Assembly (NCBI GenBank): GCA_947581635.1
Contig: CANPVE010000002.1
Location: forward strand, 186,001 to 250,000
Length of the DNA: 64,000 nt
From: an uncultured Clostridia bacterium
GTDB lineage: Bacteria; Bacillota; Clostridia; Oscillospirales; Acutalibacteraceae
Direction of reading: 5' to 3'
Shown piece after piece: positions 16,086 to 24,915 of this stretch (position 1 is the first letter of the stretch; every line of letters starts with the position of its first letter). The notes beneath the pieces are model-generated. The model was given only the letters and a program-made list of their open reading frames with translations, had not been told where the DNA came from and searched no databases. A program made the position numbers and the translations under genes.

Positions 16086-17015
16086 ATGAGTGAACTCAAA
16101 ATAAGCAAAGAACAGCAGGATATGCTCAGCAAGATAAGCGTTATGGCCAACGATCTGTCAGGTGCGTTTAGTCTGCGAGTGGACGGGAACCCGTATGCTA
16201 AGGGTTCGAGCAGCAACGTAAAAATCACGGCCAAGACCGACCTGCCCGGTATAGACATCAGAGTGAAGTCCGGCACGAAGGGCGAAAAGATACACATTCC
16301 CGTCATACTCACTCAGTCGGGTGTGAAGGATTTGGTGTACAATGATTTTTATATAGGCGATGACTGCGACGTGACCATAGTTGCGGGCTGCGGTATTCAC
16401 AATTGCGGAGGAGAGGAGAGCGCTCACGACGGTATACACTCTTTCCATATAGGTAAGAATTCGCGAGTGTTCTACTCCGAGAAGCATTACGGCGAGGGTA
16501 CGGGAGGCAAAAATATAATGAACCCGACCACGATAGTGGAGATATCCGACGGCGGCTGCATGGAGATGGACACGGTGCAGATCCAAGGCGTTGACAGGAC
16601 TATACGCACCACCAAGGGCAAGCTGGGTAAAAATGCTGTGCTCAAGATAACTGAGAGGATAATGACGGACGGCGATCAGTATGCCGAGACGCGTTTTGAT
16701 GTGACGCTTGACGGTGAGGACTCGGGAACTCACGTCATCTCGCGCTCGGTGGCGAGGGATAATTCCAAGCAGCTTTATGTATCGCAGGTTGATGGCAACA
16801 GCAGGTGTTCAGGTCATACCGAATGCGACGCAATAATCATGGACAACGCCTCTGTGAGCGCCGTACCGAAAATTAACGCAAACTCTACCGACGCTTCATT
16901 AATTCATGAGGCCGCCATAGGCAAAATCGCGGGCGAACAGCTTATCAAGCTGATGACGCTCGGGTTGACCGAAAAGGAAGCCGAGGATCGCATAATAAAC
17001 GGCTTCATAAGCTGA
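16086..17015 (+). CDS. SufB/SufD-like Fe-S scaffold protein (minimal SUF system)
   Basis: 309-residue protein of the SufBD core family; it is shorter than Proteobacterial SufB (~470-500) because the N-terminal region is reduced. The middle is the repetitive beta-helix (VTIVAGCGIHNCGGEESAHDG, HSFHIGKNSRVFYSEKHYG), and the C-terminus has INANSTDASLIHEAAIGKI and GLTEKEAEDRIINGFI, the usual SufBD end. ATG 16086 is 2 bases after sufC. A two-gene sufC-sufB locus is the minimal SUF arrangement known from Clostridia and archaea. No sufS, sufU or sufD lies next to it; the csd-like enzyme at 6327-7460 might supply sulfur, but that is only an inference. Confidence 0.88.
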   Translation: MSELKISKEQQDMLSKISVMANDLSGAFSLRVDGNPYAKGSSSNVKITAKTDLPGIDIRVKSGTKGEKIHIPVILTQSGVKDLVYNDFYIGDDCDVTIVAGCGIHNCGGEESAHDGIHSFHIGKNSRVFYSEKHYGEGTGGKNIMNPTTIVEISDGGCMEMDTVQIQGVDRTIRTTKGKLGKNAVLKITERIMTDGDQYAETRFDVTLDGEDSGTHVISRSVARDNSKQLYVSQVDGNSRCSGHTECDAIIMDNASVSAVPKINANSTDASLIHEAAIGKIAGEQLIKLMTLGLTEKEAEDRIINGFIS

Positions 17016-17064
17016 GATTGCAAAAAAGTAAATACTGTTACCCTGAGATTATGCATTTACGGTA

Positions 17065-17093
17065 TTGACATATAGAAAAAATGAATGTATAAT
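17065..17093 (+). promoter_or_regulatory. metK promoter
   Basis: Perfect consensus: TTGACA at 17065-17070, 17-base spacer, TATAAT at 17088-17093. Transcription should begin near 17100, ahead of the riboswitch. Confidence 0.8.
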
Positions 17094-17154
17094 GGATACG
17101 CTGATTGCGCAATTGGCGTTTCTGTAGTGTGTATTGCAATGAAATTGAATATTA

Positions 17155-17260
17155 CCTTATCAAGAGTGACGGAGGGTCCAGGCCCTGTGAAGTCCGGCAA
17201 CCTGCCTGCTTTGTGCGGGGCAAGGTGCCAATTCCTGCGGCGTTGTGCCGAGAGATGAGG
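17155..17260 (+). ncRNA. SAM-I (S-box) riboswitch aptamer
   Basis: Matches the S-box core: CTTATCAAGAGTGACGGAGG at the 5' side, GGCCCTGTGAAGTCCGGCAACC in the centre (split here as GGCCCTGTGAAG and TCCGGCAACC), AAGGTGCCAATTCCTGCGG, and the closing GAGAGATGAGG. Binding of S-adenosylmethionine would favour the downstream terminator and shut off metK. Confidence 0.95.
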
Positions 17261-17280
17261 GGCTGTAAAGCTTTTGTTTC

Positions 17281-17308
17281 CCCGATATCTCAGGATATCG
17301 GGTTTTTT
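17281..17308 (+). terminator. Regulated terminator of the SAM riboswitch
   Basis: CCCGATATC-TCAG-GATATCGGG followed by TTTTTT. It lies between the aptamer and the metK ribosome site, the expected place for SAM-controlled attenuation. Confidence 0.9.
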
Positions 17309-17362
17309 ATTGCAAACAGATCATGACTTATCATATTTTACTTTTGGAAAGGAAAGTGCAAA

Positions 17363-18553
17363 ATGTCAAATTATCTCTTTACCTCTGAATCGGTTACAGA
17401 GGGGCATCCGGACAAGGTATGCGACCAGATATCCGACGCCGTGCTGGACGCTATTCTGGAAAAAGACCCGAATGCCCATGTCGCGTGCGAAACGACAGTC
17501 ACGACGGGATATGTCTCCGTTATGGGCGAGATTACCGCCGATTGCTACGTTGATATAGCCAAGATAGCACGAGACGTTATCAGCGAGATAGGCTATAACG
17601 GCGCTGAGGCCAGCTTTGATGGAAAGACCTGTGCCGTTGTCACATCCATAGACGAGCAGTCGCCCGATATCGCGATGGGCGTAAACAGATCCAACGAGGT
17701 TCAGAACGGTTTGAGCGACAGCGAGATTGACATGATAGGCGCAGGAGATCAGGGTATGATGTTTGGTTTCGCCTGCGATGAAACCGAGGAGCTTATGCCG
17801 CTTCCGATCTCTCTGGCGCACAAAATGGCAAAGAAACTCGCTGAGGTTCGCAAAGACGGCACTGTAAATTATCTACAGCCCGACGGCAAAACCCAAGTTA
17901 CGGTGGAATACTCTGAGGACGGAACGCCTGTTCGCGTCGACACGGTGGTTGTGTCAACTCAGCATTCGGCGGACGCGTCGCTCGAGCAGATACGTGAAGA
18001 TGTGATAAAGCACGTTATTATGCCCACACTGCCAAAAAATCTGGTTGATGACAAGCTCAAAATCTTTGTAAATCCCACAGGACGTTTTGTGGTGGGCGGG
18101 CCTCAAGGTGATTCAGGTCTCACGGGACGTAAGATCATTGTCGATACATACGGAGGATATTCGCGCCATGGAGGCGGAGCTTTCTCCGGCAAAGATCCGA
18201 CAAAGGTTGACCGCTCGGCAGCCTATGCGGCGCGCTATATAGCAAAGAATATAGTCGCGGCGGGTCTGGCGAGGAAATGCGAGATTCAGATCGCTTACGC
18301 GATAGGAGTTGCACATCCTGTTTCAGTTTTTGTCGATACCTTTGGCACAGGCAAAGTCGCTGACAGCGCAATTTCCAAGGCGGTGAGCAAAGTCTTCGAT
18401 CTGCGCCCCGCCGCGATAATCCGCGATTTGAATTTACGCCGCCCAATTTACCGTCAAGTAGCCGCATATGGTCACATGGGCAGGACCGATTTGGACGTTC
18501 CGTGGGAAAAGACCGACAAAGTGCAGGCGCTTCTCGACGCAGTTACACGATGA
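17363..18553 (+). CDS. metK: S-adenosylmethionine synthetase
   Basis: 396-residue MetK, which makes SAM from methionine and ATP. Family sites: [20 protein letters not shown] at the N-terminus, [29 protein letters not shown], and [19 protein letters not shown]. Length is standard. ATG 17363 follows GGAAAGGAAAG. It is a single-gene unit with consensus promoter, SAM-I riboswitch and its own terminator, giving direct feedback by its product. Confidence 0.98.
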   Translation: MSNYLFTSESVTEGHPDKVCDQISDAVLDAILEKDPNAHVACETTVTTGYVSVMGEITADCYVDIAKIARDVISEIGYNGAEASFDGKTCAVVTSIDEQSPDIAMGVNRSNEVQNGLSDSEIDMIGAGDQGMMFGFACDETEELMPLPISLAHKMAKKLAEVRKDGTVNYLQPDGKTQVTVEYSEDGTPVRVDTVVVSTQHSADASLEQIREDVIKHVIMPTLPKNLVDDKLKIFVNPTGRFVVGGPQGDSGLTGRKIIVDTYGGYSRHGGGAFSGKDPTKVDRSAAYAARYIAKNIVAAGLARKCEIQIAYAIGVAHPVSVFVDTFGTGKVADSAISKAVSKVFDLRPAAIIRDLNLRRPIYRQVAAYGHMGRTDLDVPWEKTDKVQALLDAVTR

Positions 18554-18590
18554 TTGATTCAAGGGCATTGTGCAAGCCCAAAGCAGCAAA

Positions 18591-18626
18591 AAAACTCCGC
18601 TTGAATTTATATTCAGCGGAGTTTTT
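18591..18626 (+). terminator. Terminator of metK
   Basis: AAAACTCCGCTTGAAT with ATTCAGCGGAGTTTTT; a 4-base TTAT loop with flanking mismatch and a T-run. Confidence 0.85.
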
Positions 18627-18701
18627 CATATCCATGCATTAGCGCGCGTAAATTATATTATGAAATTGTAAGATGATAAATTTGACAAAGGAATGATGTG
18701 C

Positions 18702-19613
18702 ATGACGATTCCCTCCGGCCTGAATTTTGGAGACAAGGTGGCGTTAATTGCGCCGTGTTCGCCTGTCAATACCGAGCAGCTTCAGCCTGCCGCCGATTTC
18801 ATCGAGAAATTGGGATATATACCCGAATTGTATTCGTCCTGCCTATGCCGGCGGGGATATCTGGCAGGTGACGATGTTTTGCGTGCAGACGATATAAACC
18901 GCGCCTTTGCCGATCCCGAAATAAAGGCGGTCATGGCAATACGCGGAGGCTACGGCGGGGCCAGGCTTGCAAATTACATCAATTATGATATAATAAAGGC
19001 AAATCCGAAAATATTCTGCGGATTTAGCGATGTCACTGTGCTTCATGCTATGATAAATAAATTCTGCGGGCTTGCCACTTTCCACACGCCAATGCCCGCC
19101 ATACCTGAAATGCGTGCGGACAAATTCAGCTGTGAATGTCTCGCAAATATTCTGTACGGGAATTATCCTTCCGAACTGCGCAATGCCTCGGAATGTATGG
19201 AATGTCTGTGCGCGGGCTGCGCCGAAGGGATACTCACGGGAGGAAACCTCACCGTGATCGTATCAACGATAGGAACGCCGTACGAAATCGAGATGAAGGG
19301 CCGAATACTCTTTCTTGAGGACGTAGGGGAGAAGGCATATGCCCTAGACCGTTCGTTGGTGCATTTGCGTGACAGCGGGCTGCTCGAGCAATGCGCAGGA
19401 ATAATTCTTGGCACGTGGCAAGACTGCGATGCGCCACAGAATATGGAATTGGACTGGATATTTCGTGAACTGTTCGAGCCGCTCGGGATACCTGTGATAA
19501 AGAACGTGCAGTGCGGACACAGTGTGCCCTCGCTTTCAATACCGCTTGGATTTAGGGCGAAAATTGTTTCACAGCTGGAAAATTGCGGTGTATTTTTTCA
19601 TAGCGGCGATTAA
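18702..19613 (+). CDS. LD-carboxypeptidase (peptidase family S66)
   Basis: 303-residue S66 peptidase related to LdcA and MccF, which remove the terminal D-residue from L,D-bonds of murein tetrapeptides or cleave peptide-nucleotide amides. N-terminal GDKVALIAPCSPV is typical; IRGGYGGARLANYI precedes FCGFSDVTVLH, which holds the likely nucleophile Ser; the Glu is in LEDVGEKAYALDRSL and the His in NVQCGHSVPSLSIPLG. ATG 18702 is 9 bases from AAAGGA; ATGs at 18693 and 18696 are too close. No signal peptide, so it acts in the cytoplasm. It is followed by a beta-lactamase-fold gene after 118 bases. Confidence 0.88.
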   Translation: MTIPSGLNFGDKVALIAPCSPVNTEQLQPAADFIEKLGYIPELYSSCLCRRGYLAGDDVLRADDINRAFADPEIKAVMAIRGGYGGARLANYINYDIIKANPKIFCGFSDVTVLHAMINKFCGLATFHTPMPAIPEMRADKFSCECLANILYGNYPSELRNASECMECLCAGCAEGILTGGNLTVIVSTIGTPYEIEMKGRILFLEDVGEKAYALDRSLVHLRDSGLLEQCAGIILGTWQDCDAPQNMELDWIFRELFEPLGIPVIKNVQCGHSVPSLSIPLGFRAKIVSQLENCGVFFHSGD

Positions 19614-19731
19614 GTTTCTATAGCAGTCTTAAATAAAAGTAGTAAAAAAATTATTTCCCAAATATATATACTGGTTTTCCGTTCAATTTTATATTTTAAA
19701 TGGAAGATTTAGTATCATATCAAAAAAGGTG

Positions 19732-20601
19732 ATGTTTAAAGCTATGACCCACCCCGAACTTGCAAATAAACTTCTCAATGAGATACACACCGTGGACGGG
19801 GTTATCTCAATATTATACAAGGATTTTGACACTGACACAGTGCCGTTTAAATTTGCGCCTGATTATATAATGCAGGCGGCGGACATGGCAAAAATTCCGG
19901 TGTTGCTCGCCGCGCTCATGAGAATAGAGGAGGGGAGAATGAGCCTTGAAAACTGCGTCATTGTGCCGGATCTGTGGATATCTCCCGAGCCAGGGGCATT
20001 TGAACGCGGCTCTATGTCTTATTCGATAGATGAACTGCTCGCCTGGATGATAGTGGCTGACGAGGACACCGCCGCCAATGTGCTGATAGAACTTCTGGGA
20101 TTTAATTATATAAACGGGTGCTGCAAGCGCTTTGGCATGGACAACACGATGGTAGAATGCCATATTGGAAATACTAAAATACCCAATAACAGACGCGGCA
20201 ATATTACGTGCGCTCAAGATATGCTTGTATTTTTTGAAAATATATATCGCAACCGAGGCTTGAACCGGCAATTGTGCGAGTACGCGGGGAGACTTTTTCT
20301 AAGACAGCGCGACAACAATGGCTTTACGCGATACATCTGCGACGATATATATACGGGGCGTAAATCGGGCGAATCTCGCACAGTGAGCCATGAGGCGGGG
20401 ATTTTCTATCTGCGCTGCGTCGATTATTTTTTGGCGGTGTTTACCTCCAACGCCGATTCGACCCCGCGAGACAAGCTTGAGGTACAGCGTATGCGCGGCA
20501 GAATAGCAAACATGATTTACAATTACTACTTGGAACGCGAGGACGCAATCCGCAATCTGCCATATAATCAAAATAGCCCATATGGCGAAAATCGATATTA
20601 A
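19732..20601 (+). CDS. Class A beta-lactamase-fold protein with altered active site
   Basis: About 290 residues with the fold pattern of class A beta-lactamases/serine hydrolases: helix with ADMAKIPVLLAALMRIEEGR, MIVADEDTAANVLIELLG, RRGNITCAQDM and a late GRKSGESRTVSHEAGIF. In the family the first motif is SxxK, but the codon here is GAC, giving D-M-A-K; the SDN-type motif reads DEDT and the KTG triad reads KSG. It lacks a signal peptide. It may be a non-catalytic binding protein or use another mechanism. Start: ATG 19732 is near AAAAAAGGTG; ATG 19744 is the alternative. Its neighbour is an S66 carboxypeptidase, so a peptidoglycan-related role is plausible but unproven. Confidence 0.75.
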   Translation: MFKAMTHPELANKLLNEIHTVDGVISILYKDFDTDTVPFKFAPDYIMQAADMAKIPVLLAALMRIEEGRMSLENCVIVPDLWISPEPGAFERGSMSYSIDELLAWMIVADEDTAANVLIELLGFNYINGCCKRFGMDNTMVECHIGNTKIPNNRRGNITCAQDMLVFFENIYRNRGLNRQLCEYAGRLFLRQRDNNGFTRYICDDIYTGRKSGESRTVSHEAGIFYLRCVDYFLAVFTSNADSTPRDKLEVQRMRGRIANMIYNYYLEREDAIRNLPYNQNSPYGENRY

Positions 20602-20740
20602 TGCCACATGACAACTTTTGAAAAGATAAATATGTGAAAATTTATATGAGCTTGAATATTAAACACTCTAAAAAACCACGCATTATCAAATTGAGAACTA
20701 TTGCCCGATCACGTGTGGCTTTAATGTGAAATATAAAAAA

Positions 20741-21505
20741 TTATTTTTCACCGTAATTTATCAAATCTTTGACAACCTCGCCCGCGATTATCAATCCCAC
20801 CACTGATGGCACAAATGCATTGCTGCCCGGAATCTGCCTGCGTTGAGTACACTTTCTCTTCGTGTCCGGCGGACATACGCAGTTCGCGCGGCAGCTTATG
20901 GTCATATCGTCAGCAGGGGTAATGGGCGGCTCCTTTGAATAGACCACTTTCAGCTTTTTAATGCCCCTTCGTTTCAATTCGTGCCGCATTACTTTGGCGA
21001 GCGGACATACTGAGGTCTTGTAGATGTCGGCTACCTCAAACGCCGTCGGGTCCATTTTATTGCCAGCGCCCATCGAGCAGATTATGGGTGTCCCGACCGC
21101 CTGTGCATTCATGACAAGCGCGATCTTGCCTGTCACAGTATCTATCGCGTCTACCACATAGTCAAACTGACTCAAATCGAACTTTTCTTCAGTTTCGGGC
21201 GTGTAGAAGGTCTTATGGGTATTTACCACAGCGTTTGGGTTTATCTCGTGTATTCGTTCCTCTGCAACGTCCACCTTATATTGTCCGATGGTTTTGTGAG
21301 TCGCGTATATTTGGCGGTTAATGTTCGTGAGGCACACCTTATCGTCGTCTACCAAGTCGAGCGCGCCTACGCCTGAGCGCGCCAGCGCCTCCACGGTGTA
21401 GCCGCCCACGCCTCCTATACCAAATACCGCCACGCGTGATGCCGCGAGTTTATCCATAGCATTTTTTCCGAGAAGAAGTTGAGTTCTTGAAAATTGATTT
21501 AGCAT
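20741..21505 (-). CDS. tcdA: tRNA threonylcarbamoyladenosine dehydratase
   Basis: 254-residue E1-like (ThiF/MoeB fold) protein of the TcdA/YgdL group, which activates t6A37 in tRNA with ATP to form cyclic ct6A. FGIGGVGGYTVEALARSGVG is the nucleotide-binding loop, DDKVCLTNINRQIYATH the ATP site, DAIDTVTGKIAL follows, and SMGAGNKMDPTAFEVADI is a group-typical stretch. ATG 21505 follows AAAGGAAAG; a longer open frame to 21646 has no ribosome site. The start overlaps the stop of the upstream small gene (TAATG), implying translational coupling. Confidence 0.9.
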   Translation of the reverse strand: MLNQFSRTQLLLGKNAMDKLAASRVAVFGIGGVGGYTVEALARSGVGALDLVDDDKVCLTNINRQIYATHKTIGQYKVDVAEERIHEINPNAVVNTHKTFYTPETEEKFDLSQFDYVVDAIDTVTGKIALVMNAQAVGTPIICSMGAGNKMDPTAFEVADIYKTSVCPLAKVMRHELKRRGIKKLKVVYSKEPPITPADDMTISCRANCVCPPDTKRKCTQRRQIPGSNAFVPSVVGLIIAGEVVKDLINYGEK

Positions 21506-21726
21506 TATATTCTTTCCTTTACGGTAAAACTCAAAAAGTCGTCTGAAAATACCGCCCGCAATCTTTTTTGAGCGAAGTACTGTTCGATAAATTTTTGAAG
21601 GGCAGGCGAATTTACATCGAGCGAGAAATACTGCCCGCCACAGCAATCGTGAAAATGAATTTCAACGCGGAATTTTTCCTTTATCGCGCGTCTAAACTCT
21701 GATATATCCGAAAGCGTCAGGATCAT
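21505..21726 (-). CDS. Small RDAC-like protein coupled to tcdA
   Basis: 73 residues: SDISEFRRAIKEKFRVEIHF then HDCCGGQYFSLDV, ending with a helix and DFLSFTVKERI. The HDCCGGQYF segment resembles the R-D-A-C-G motif of short clostridial proteins called the RDAC family, so I place it there tentatively; no function is known to me. ATG 21726 follows AAGGGGG. Its stop overlaps the tcdA start by one base, so the pair is translated together. The two adjacent Cys could bind metal or act in redox chemistry, which is speculation. Confidence 0.6.
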   Translation of the reverse strand: MILTLSDISEFRRAIKEKFRVEIHFHDCCGGQYFSLDVNSPALQKFIEQYFAQKRLRAVFSDDFLSFTVKERI

Positions 21727-21835
21727 AACAGAACCCCCTTATCATACAATGTAATTAGTCGATTGCAAGAACATTATAAGTGCATTGGTAGGAATTGTCA
21801 AGATATGTGATGTCGATCACGCGGTGATCGGTCGT

Positions 21836-22062
21836 GAAAAACTGAAGTCAAGCGGGCGGAGCTACCAGCCGAAGGCGTGGGAATCCAAGATGCGTCAGCA
21901 TCACTTGGAGGGGCAGGGGTGGCTCCCTTGCGGAGAGTGAGGCAGAGCGGACAAAGATGCAGCACGATTAAAGAAAAGCTTGATGAACTCAGAACAAGTA
22001 ACTCTCTTTCCAAAATTCTTACCGATTTTTGGATTGGAGGAGGTAAATGCTGTTGCCGCGTA
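21836..22062 (+). repeat. Dispersed intergenic repeat, copy 2
   Basis: Starts GTGAAAAACTGAAGTCAAGC and continues GGCGGAGCTACC, GAAGGCGTGGGAATCCAA; ends GGTAAATGCTGTTGCCGCG. The first ~55 bases and the last ~20 align with copy 3 (50746-51000); the middle differs. It fills most of the 522-base space between the tcdA unit and cysK, where no gene is recognised. Confidence 0.65.
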
Positions 22063-22144
22063 CCCATCACTACGAAAATCAGCTTAAATTTTCCAAAGTA
22101 TCAGCTGATATCTTTGTTAAATTGTACTGAATTAAAAAATACAC

Positions 22145-22173
22145 TTGACATTTGAAAAAGGTGGTGCTATAAT
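22145..22173 (+). promoter_or_regulatory. cysK-metY promoter
   Basis: TTGACA at 22145-22150, 17-base spacer, TATAAT at 22168-22173. A palindrome begins at the next base. Confidence 0.75.
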
Positions 22174-22192
22174 ACCTATAAAACTTATAGGT
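22174..22192 (+). promoter_or_regulatory. Palindromic operator at the cysK start site
   Basis: ACCTATAA-AAC-TTATAGGT, a perfect 8-bp inverted repeat covering the expected transcription start. Position and AT-rich ACC...GGT form suit a CymR/Rrf2-type repressor of cysteine genes; regulator identity is inferred. Confidence 0.6.
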
Positions 22193-22248
22193 AAACAGGT
22201 TTGACATTTCAATTCCACAAAACCAGACTGAAAAGGAGATAATTTATT

Positions 22249-23178
22249 ATGAAGGTTTACAGTACTCTTACGGAACTTATAGGCGGCACACCCCTGCTCA
22301 GACTTACCAATTATAACAAGAAGAACCAATTGGATGCAGAGATTTATGGAAAGCTGGAATACTTCAACCCCGCAGGCAGCGTCAAGGACAGAGTAGCCAA
22401 GGCTATGATTGACGACGCGGAGGAGAGGGGACTTCTCAAACCCAATTCTGTAATAATCGAACCTACCAGCGGCAATACCGGAATAGGGCTTGCCGCAGTG
22501 GCAGCCGCCAGGGGATACAGGGTAATTCTCACCATGCCCGAAACCATGAGCATTGAACGCCGCAACCTCCTCAAGGCATATGGAGCAGAACTCGTGCTCA
22601 CCGAAGGCTCCAAGGGTATGAAGGGCGCAATAGCCAAGGCTGATGAGCTTGCCGCTCAGACCCCAGACAGCTTTATACCCAGCCAGTTCACCAATCCTGC
22701 TAACCCCGCCGCGCACCGCAGCGGCACAGGTCCTGAAATTTGGGAAGACACCGACGGCAAGGTCGATATATTTGTAGCAGGCGTTGGTACGGGCGGCACC
22801 GTCTCGGGCGTAGGCGAGTATCTTAAGAGCAAGAATCCCAACGTAAAGATCGTCGCTGTGGAACCTGCGGGTTCACCGGTGCTCTCAAAAGGAGTGGCAG
22901 GTCCTCATAAGATTCAGGGCATAGGCGCGGGCTTCGTCCCTGACACGCTCAACACTGAGATTTATGACGAGATAATTGCAGTGGACAATGAGGACGCATT
23001 CAGCACCGGCAGGACACTTGCCAGAAGCGAGGGCCTGTTGGTGGGAATATCCTCGGGGGCCGCTGTTTACGCAGCAACTTTGCTTGCCAGACGCCCGGAG
23101 AACAAAGGCAAGGTGATAGTGGCTCTTCTGCCCGATACAGGCGAGCGCTATCTGTCTACCCCGATGTTTGCCGATTGA
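22249..23178 (+). CDS. cysK: Cysteine synthase (O-acetylserine sulfhydrylase)
   Basis: 309-residue PLP enzyme that makes cysteine from O-acetylserine and sulfide. [10 protein letters not shown], the PLP lysine in [26 protein letters not shown] for substrate binding, PGGSQF-equivalent SQFTNPANP, and the phosphate-binding [14 protein letters not shown] are all seen. [10 protein letters not shown] near the end is typical for CysK. ATG 22249 follows AAAAGGAGA. It leads a two-gene operon with metY (gap 55 bases) under the palindrome-bearing promoter. No serine acetyltransferase gene is near. Confidence 0.96.
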   Translation: MKVYSTLTELIGGTPLLRLTNYNKKNQLDAEIYGKLEYFNPAGSVKDRVAKAMIDDAEERGLLKPNSVIIEPTSGNTGIGLAAVAAARGYRVILTMPETMSIERRNLLKAYGAELVLTEGSKGMKGAIAKADELAAQTPDSFIPSQFTNPANPAAHRSGTGPEIWEDTDGKVDIFVAGVGTGGTVSGVGEYLKSKNPNVKIVAVEPAGSPVLSKGVAGPHKIQGIGAGFVPDTLNTEIYDEIIAVDNEDAFSTGRTLARSEGLLVGISSGAAVYAATLLARRPENKGKVIVALLPDTGERYLSTPMFAD

Positions 23179-23233
23179 CGCTTGGTATTAAAAATATGTT
23201 CCAAAACGAATTTCAAAAGGAGGACTTTTAGAT

Positions 23234-24628
23234 ATGGGATTATTTGGCAAAAAAAAGAAAGAAGAAGTTAAAGCAGTTAATGCAACAGTGAATGCTGCAA
23301 CAACTAATACAGAAGAAAAGAAAGAGGTAACCACAGTGAGCAACGGAAAATACAGATTTGAGACATTGCAGATCCATGTGGGTCAGGAGCAGCCCGATCC
23401 CGCCAGCGATGCGAGGGCGGTTCCGATCTATCAGACCACCTCTTATGTGTTCAAAAATTCCGCACACGCGGCCGCGCGTTTCGGCCTTGCAGACGCGGGC
23501 AATATATACGGCAGACTTACCAACTCCACACAAGATGTACTTGAAAAGAGAGTCGCGGCCCTTGAAGGCGGTGTGGCGGCATTGGCAGTCGCTTCCGGTG
23601 CGGCGGCCATTACTTACACGGTTCAGGCTTTGGCACAGCAGGGGGAAAATATTGTCGCACAGAAAACCATATACGGCGGCAGCTATAACCTTCTCGCACA
23701 TACCCTCCCGTTATACGGTGTATCTACAACATTTGTTGACATTCACAACCTTGCTGAGGTTGAGGCGGCAATAAAGCCGAATACAAAGGCGATTTACCTT
23801 GAAACTCTAGGTAATCCCAACAGCGATATCCCTGACATCGACGCCATAGCCGAAATCGCTCACAAGCACGGTTTGCCGGTGGTAATCGACAATACTTTCG
23901 GTACACCTTATCTTATCAGGCCCATCGAACATGGCGCGGATATTGTTGTCCATTCAGCCACCAAATTCCTCGGGGGACACGGCACTACACTCGGCGGCAT
24001 TATAGTGGATTCCGGTAAATTTGACTGGAAGGCGTCGGGAAAGTACGCACCCATTTCCGCGCCAAATCCAAGTTATCATGGCGTGTCCTTTGTCGATGCA
24101 GCCGGACCCGCCGCATTTGTCACATACATTCGCGCTATCCTTCTCAGAGACACAGGAGCGGCCATTTCTCCTTTCAACGCATTCCTGCTCCTTCAGGGCA
24201 TCGAGACTCTGTCGCTGAGACTGGAGCGCCATGCGGAAAACACCAAGAAGGTAGTGGAATATCTCGCGAATCACCCACAGGTGGAAAATGTGAATCACCC
24301 CTCTTTGCCGGGACACCCGCAAAATGCTCTCTATAAGCAGTATTTCCCTAATGGCGGCGCCTCGATATTCACATTCGACATAAAGGGCGGTCAGGAAGAG
24401 GCTCATAAATTTATTGACAATCTTGAGATATTCTCACTGCTTGCAAATGTTGCCGACGTTAAATCGCTTGTAATTCACCCGGCTACAACCACACATTCTC
24501 AGCTCACACAGGAAGAACTTGCCGATCAGGGCATCAAGCCAAATACCATTCGCCTTTCAATAGGCACGGAGCATATAGACGACATTATCGCGGATCTCGA
24601 GAAGGGGTTCGCGGCTGTCAGAGGATAA
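23234..24628 (+). CDS. metY: O-acetylhomoserine sulfhydrylase (MetY), with N-terminal extension
   Basis: 464-residue PLP enzyme of the Cys/Met metabolism family (gamma-type). RFETLQIHVGQEQPDPASDA and AVPIYQTTSYVFKN are the usual MetY N-terminus; NPNSDIPDIDAIAEIAH and the PLP lysine in HSATKFLGGHGTTLGG follow, with SIGTEHIDDIIADLEKGF at the end. It forms homocysteine from O-acetylhomoserine and sulfide. The first 34 residues (MGLFGKKKK, then a Glu/Lys/Ala/Thr-rich stretch) are an addition not part of the fold. ATG 23234 has a strong AAAAGGAGGA; a second in-frame start, GTG 23336, lies at the normal family N-terminus behind AAAGAGGT. Two products are possible. Confidence 0.93.
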   Translation: MGLFGKKKKEEVKAVNATVNAATTNTEEKKEVTTVSNGKYRFETLQIHVGQEQPDPASDARAVPIYQTTSYVFKNSAHAAARFGLADAGNIYGRLTNSTQDVLEKRVAALEGGVAALAVASGAAAITYTVQALAQQGENIVAQKTIYGGSYNLLAHTLPLYGVSTTFVDIHNLAEVEAAIKPNTKAIYLETLGNPNSDIPDIDAIAEIAHKHGLPVVIDNTFGTPYLIRPIEHGADIVVHSATKFLGGHGTTLGGIIVDSGKFDWKASGKYAPISAPNPSYHGVSFVDAAGPAAFVTYIRAILLRDTGAAISPFNAFLLLQGIETLSLRLERHAENTKKVVEYLANHPQVENVNHPSLPGHPQNALYKQYFPNGGASIFTFDIKGGQEEAHKFIDNLEIFSLLANVADVKSLVIHPATTTHSQLTQEELADQGIKPNTIRLSIGTEHIDDIIADLEKGFAAVRG

Positions 24629-24733
24629 TTTTATGCCGCTTAAAAGAATTACAGTAACTGTGAGGAATACATCACGGAAATAAAATCTTAAAATACATCT
24701 TAAAAAGTTATACTTAACAACCTCCTGAAACAG

Positions 24734-24779
24734 CAAAATGTTCCCCGACGTCAAGGGCTATCGCGTCGGGGACATTTTG
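24734..24779 (+). terminator. Terminator of cysK-metY
   Basis: CAAAATGTTCCCCGACG pairs with CGTCGGGGACATTTTG; ends in TTTTGTG. The remaining 24629-24915 has no gene. Confidence 0.8.
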
Positions 24780-24915
24780 TGTGCGTCTATGTGGTTGGCT
24801 GATTAAATGTTTAAATTATATTAACAAAAAACAGTACAAATATCATATTTTTTGATGTAATATGTAAAACAGTTAGAAGGTTGTGGGGAGTTTTTTTCGG
24901 AGGTGTGCGATATAC

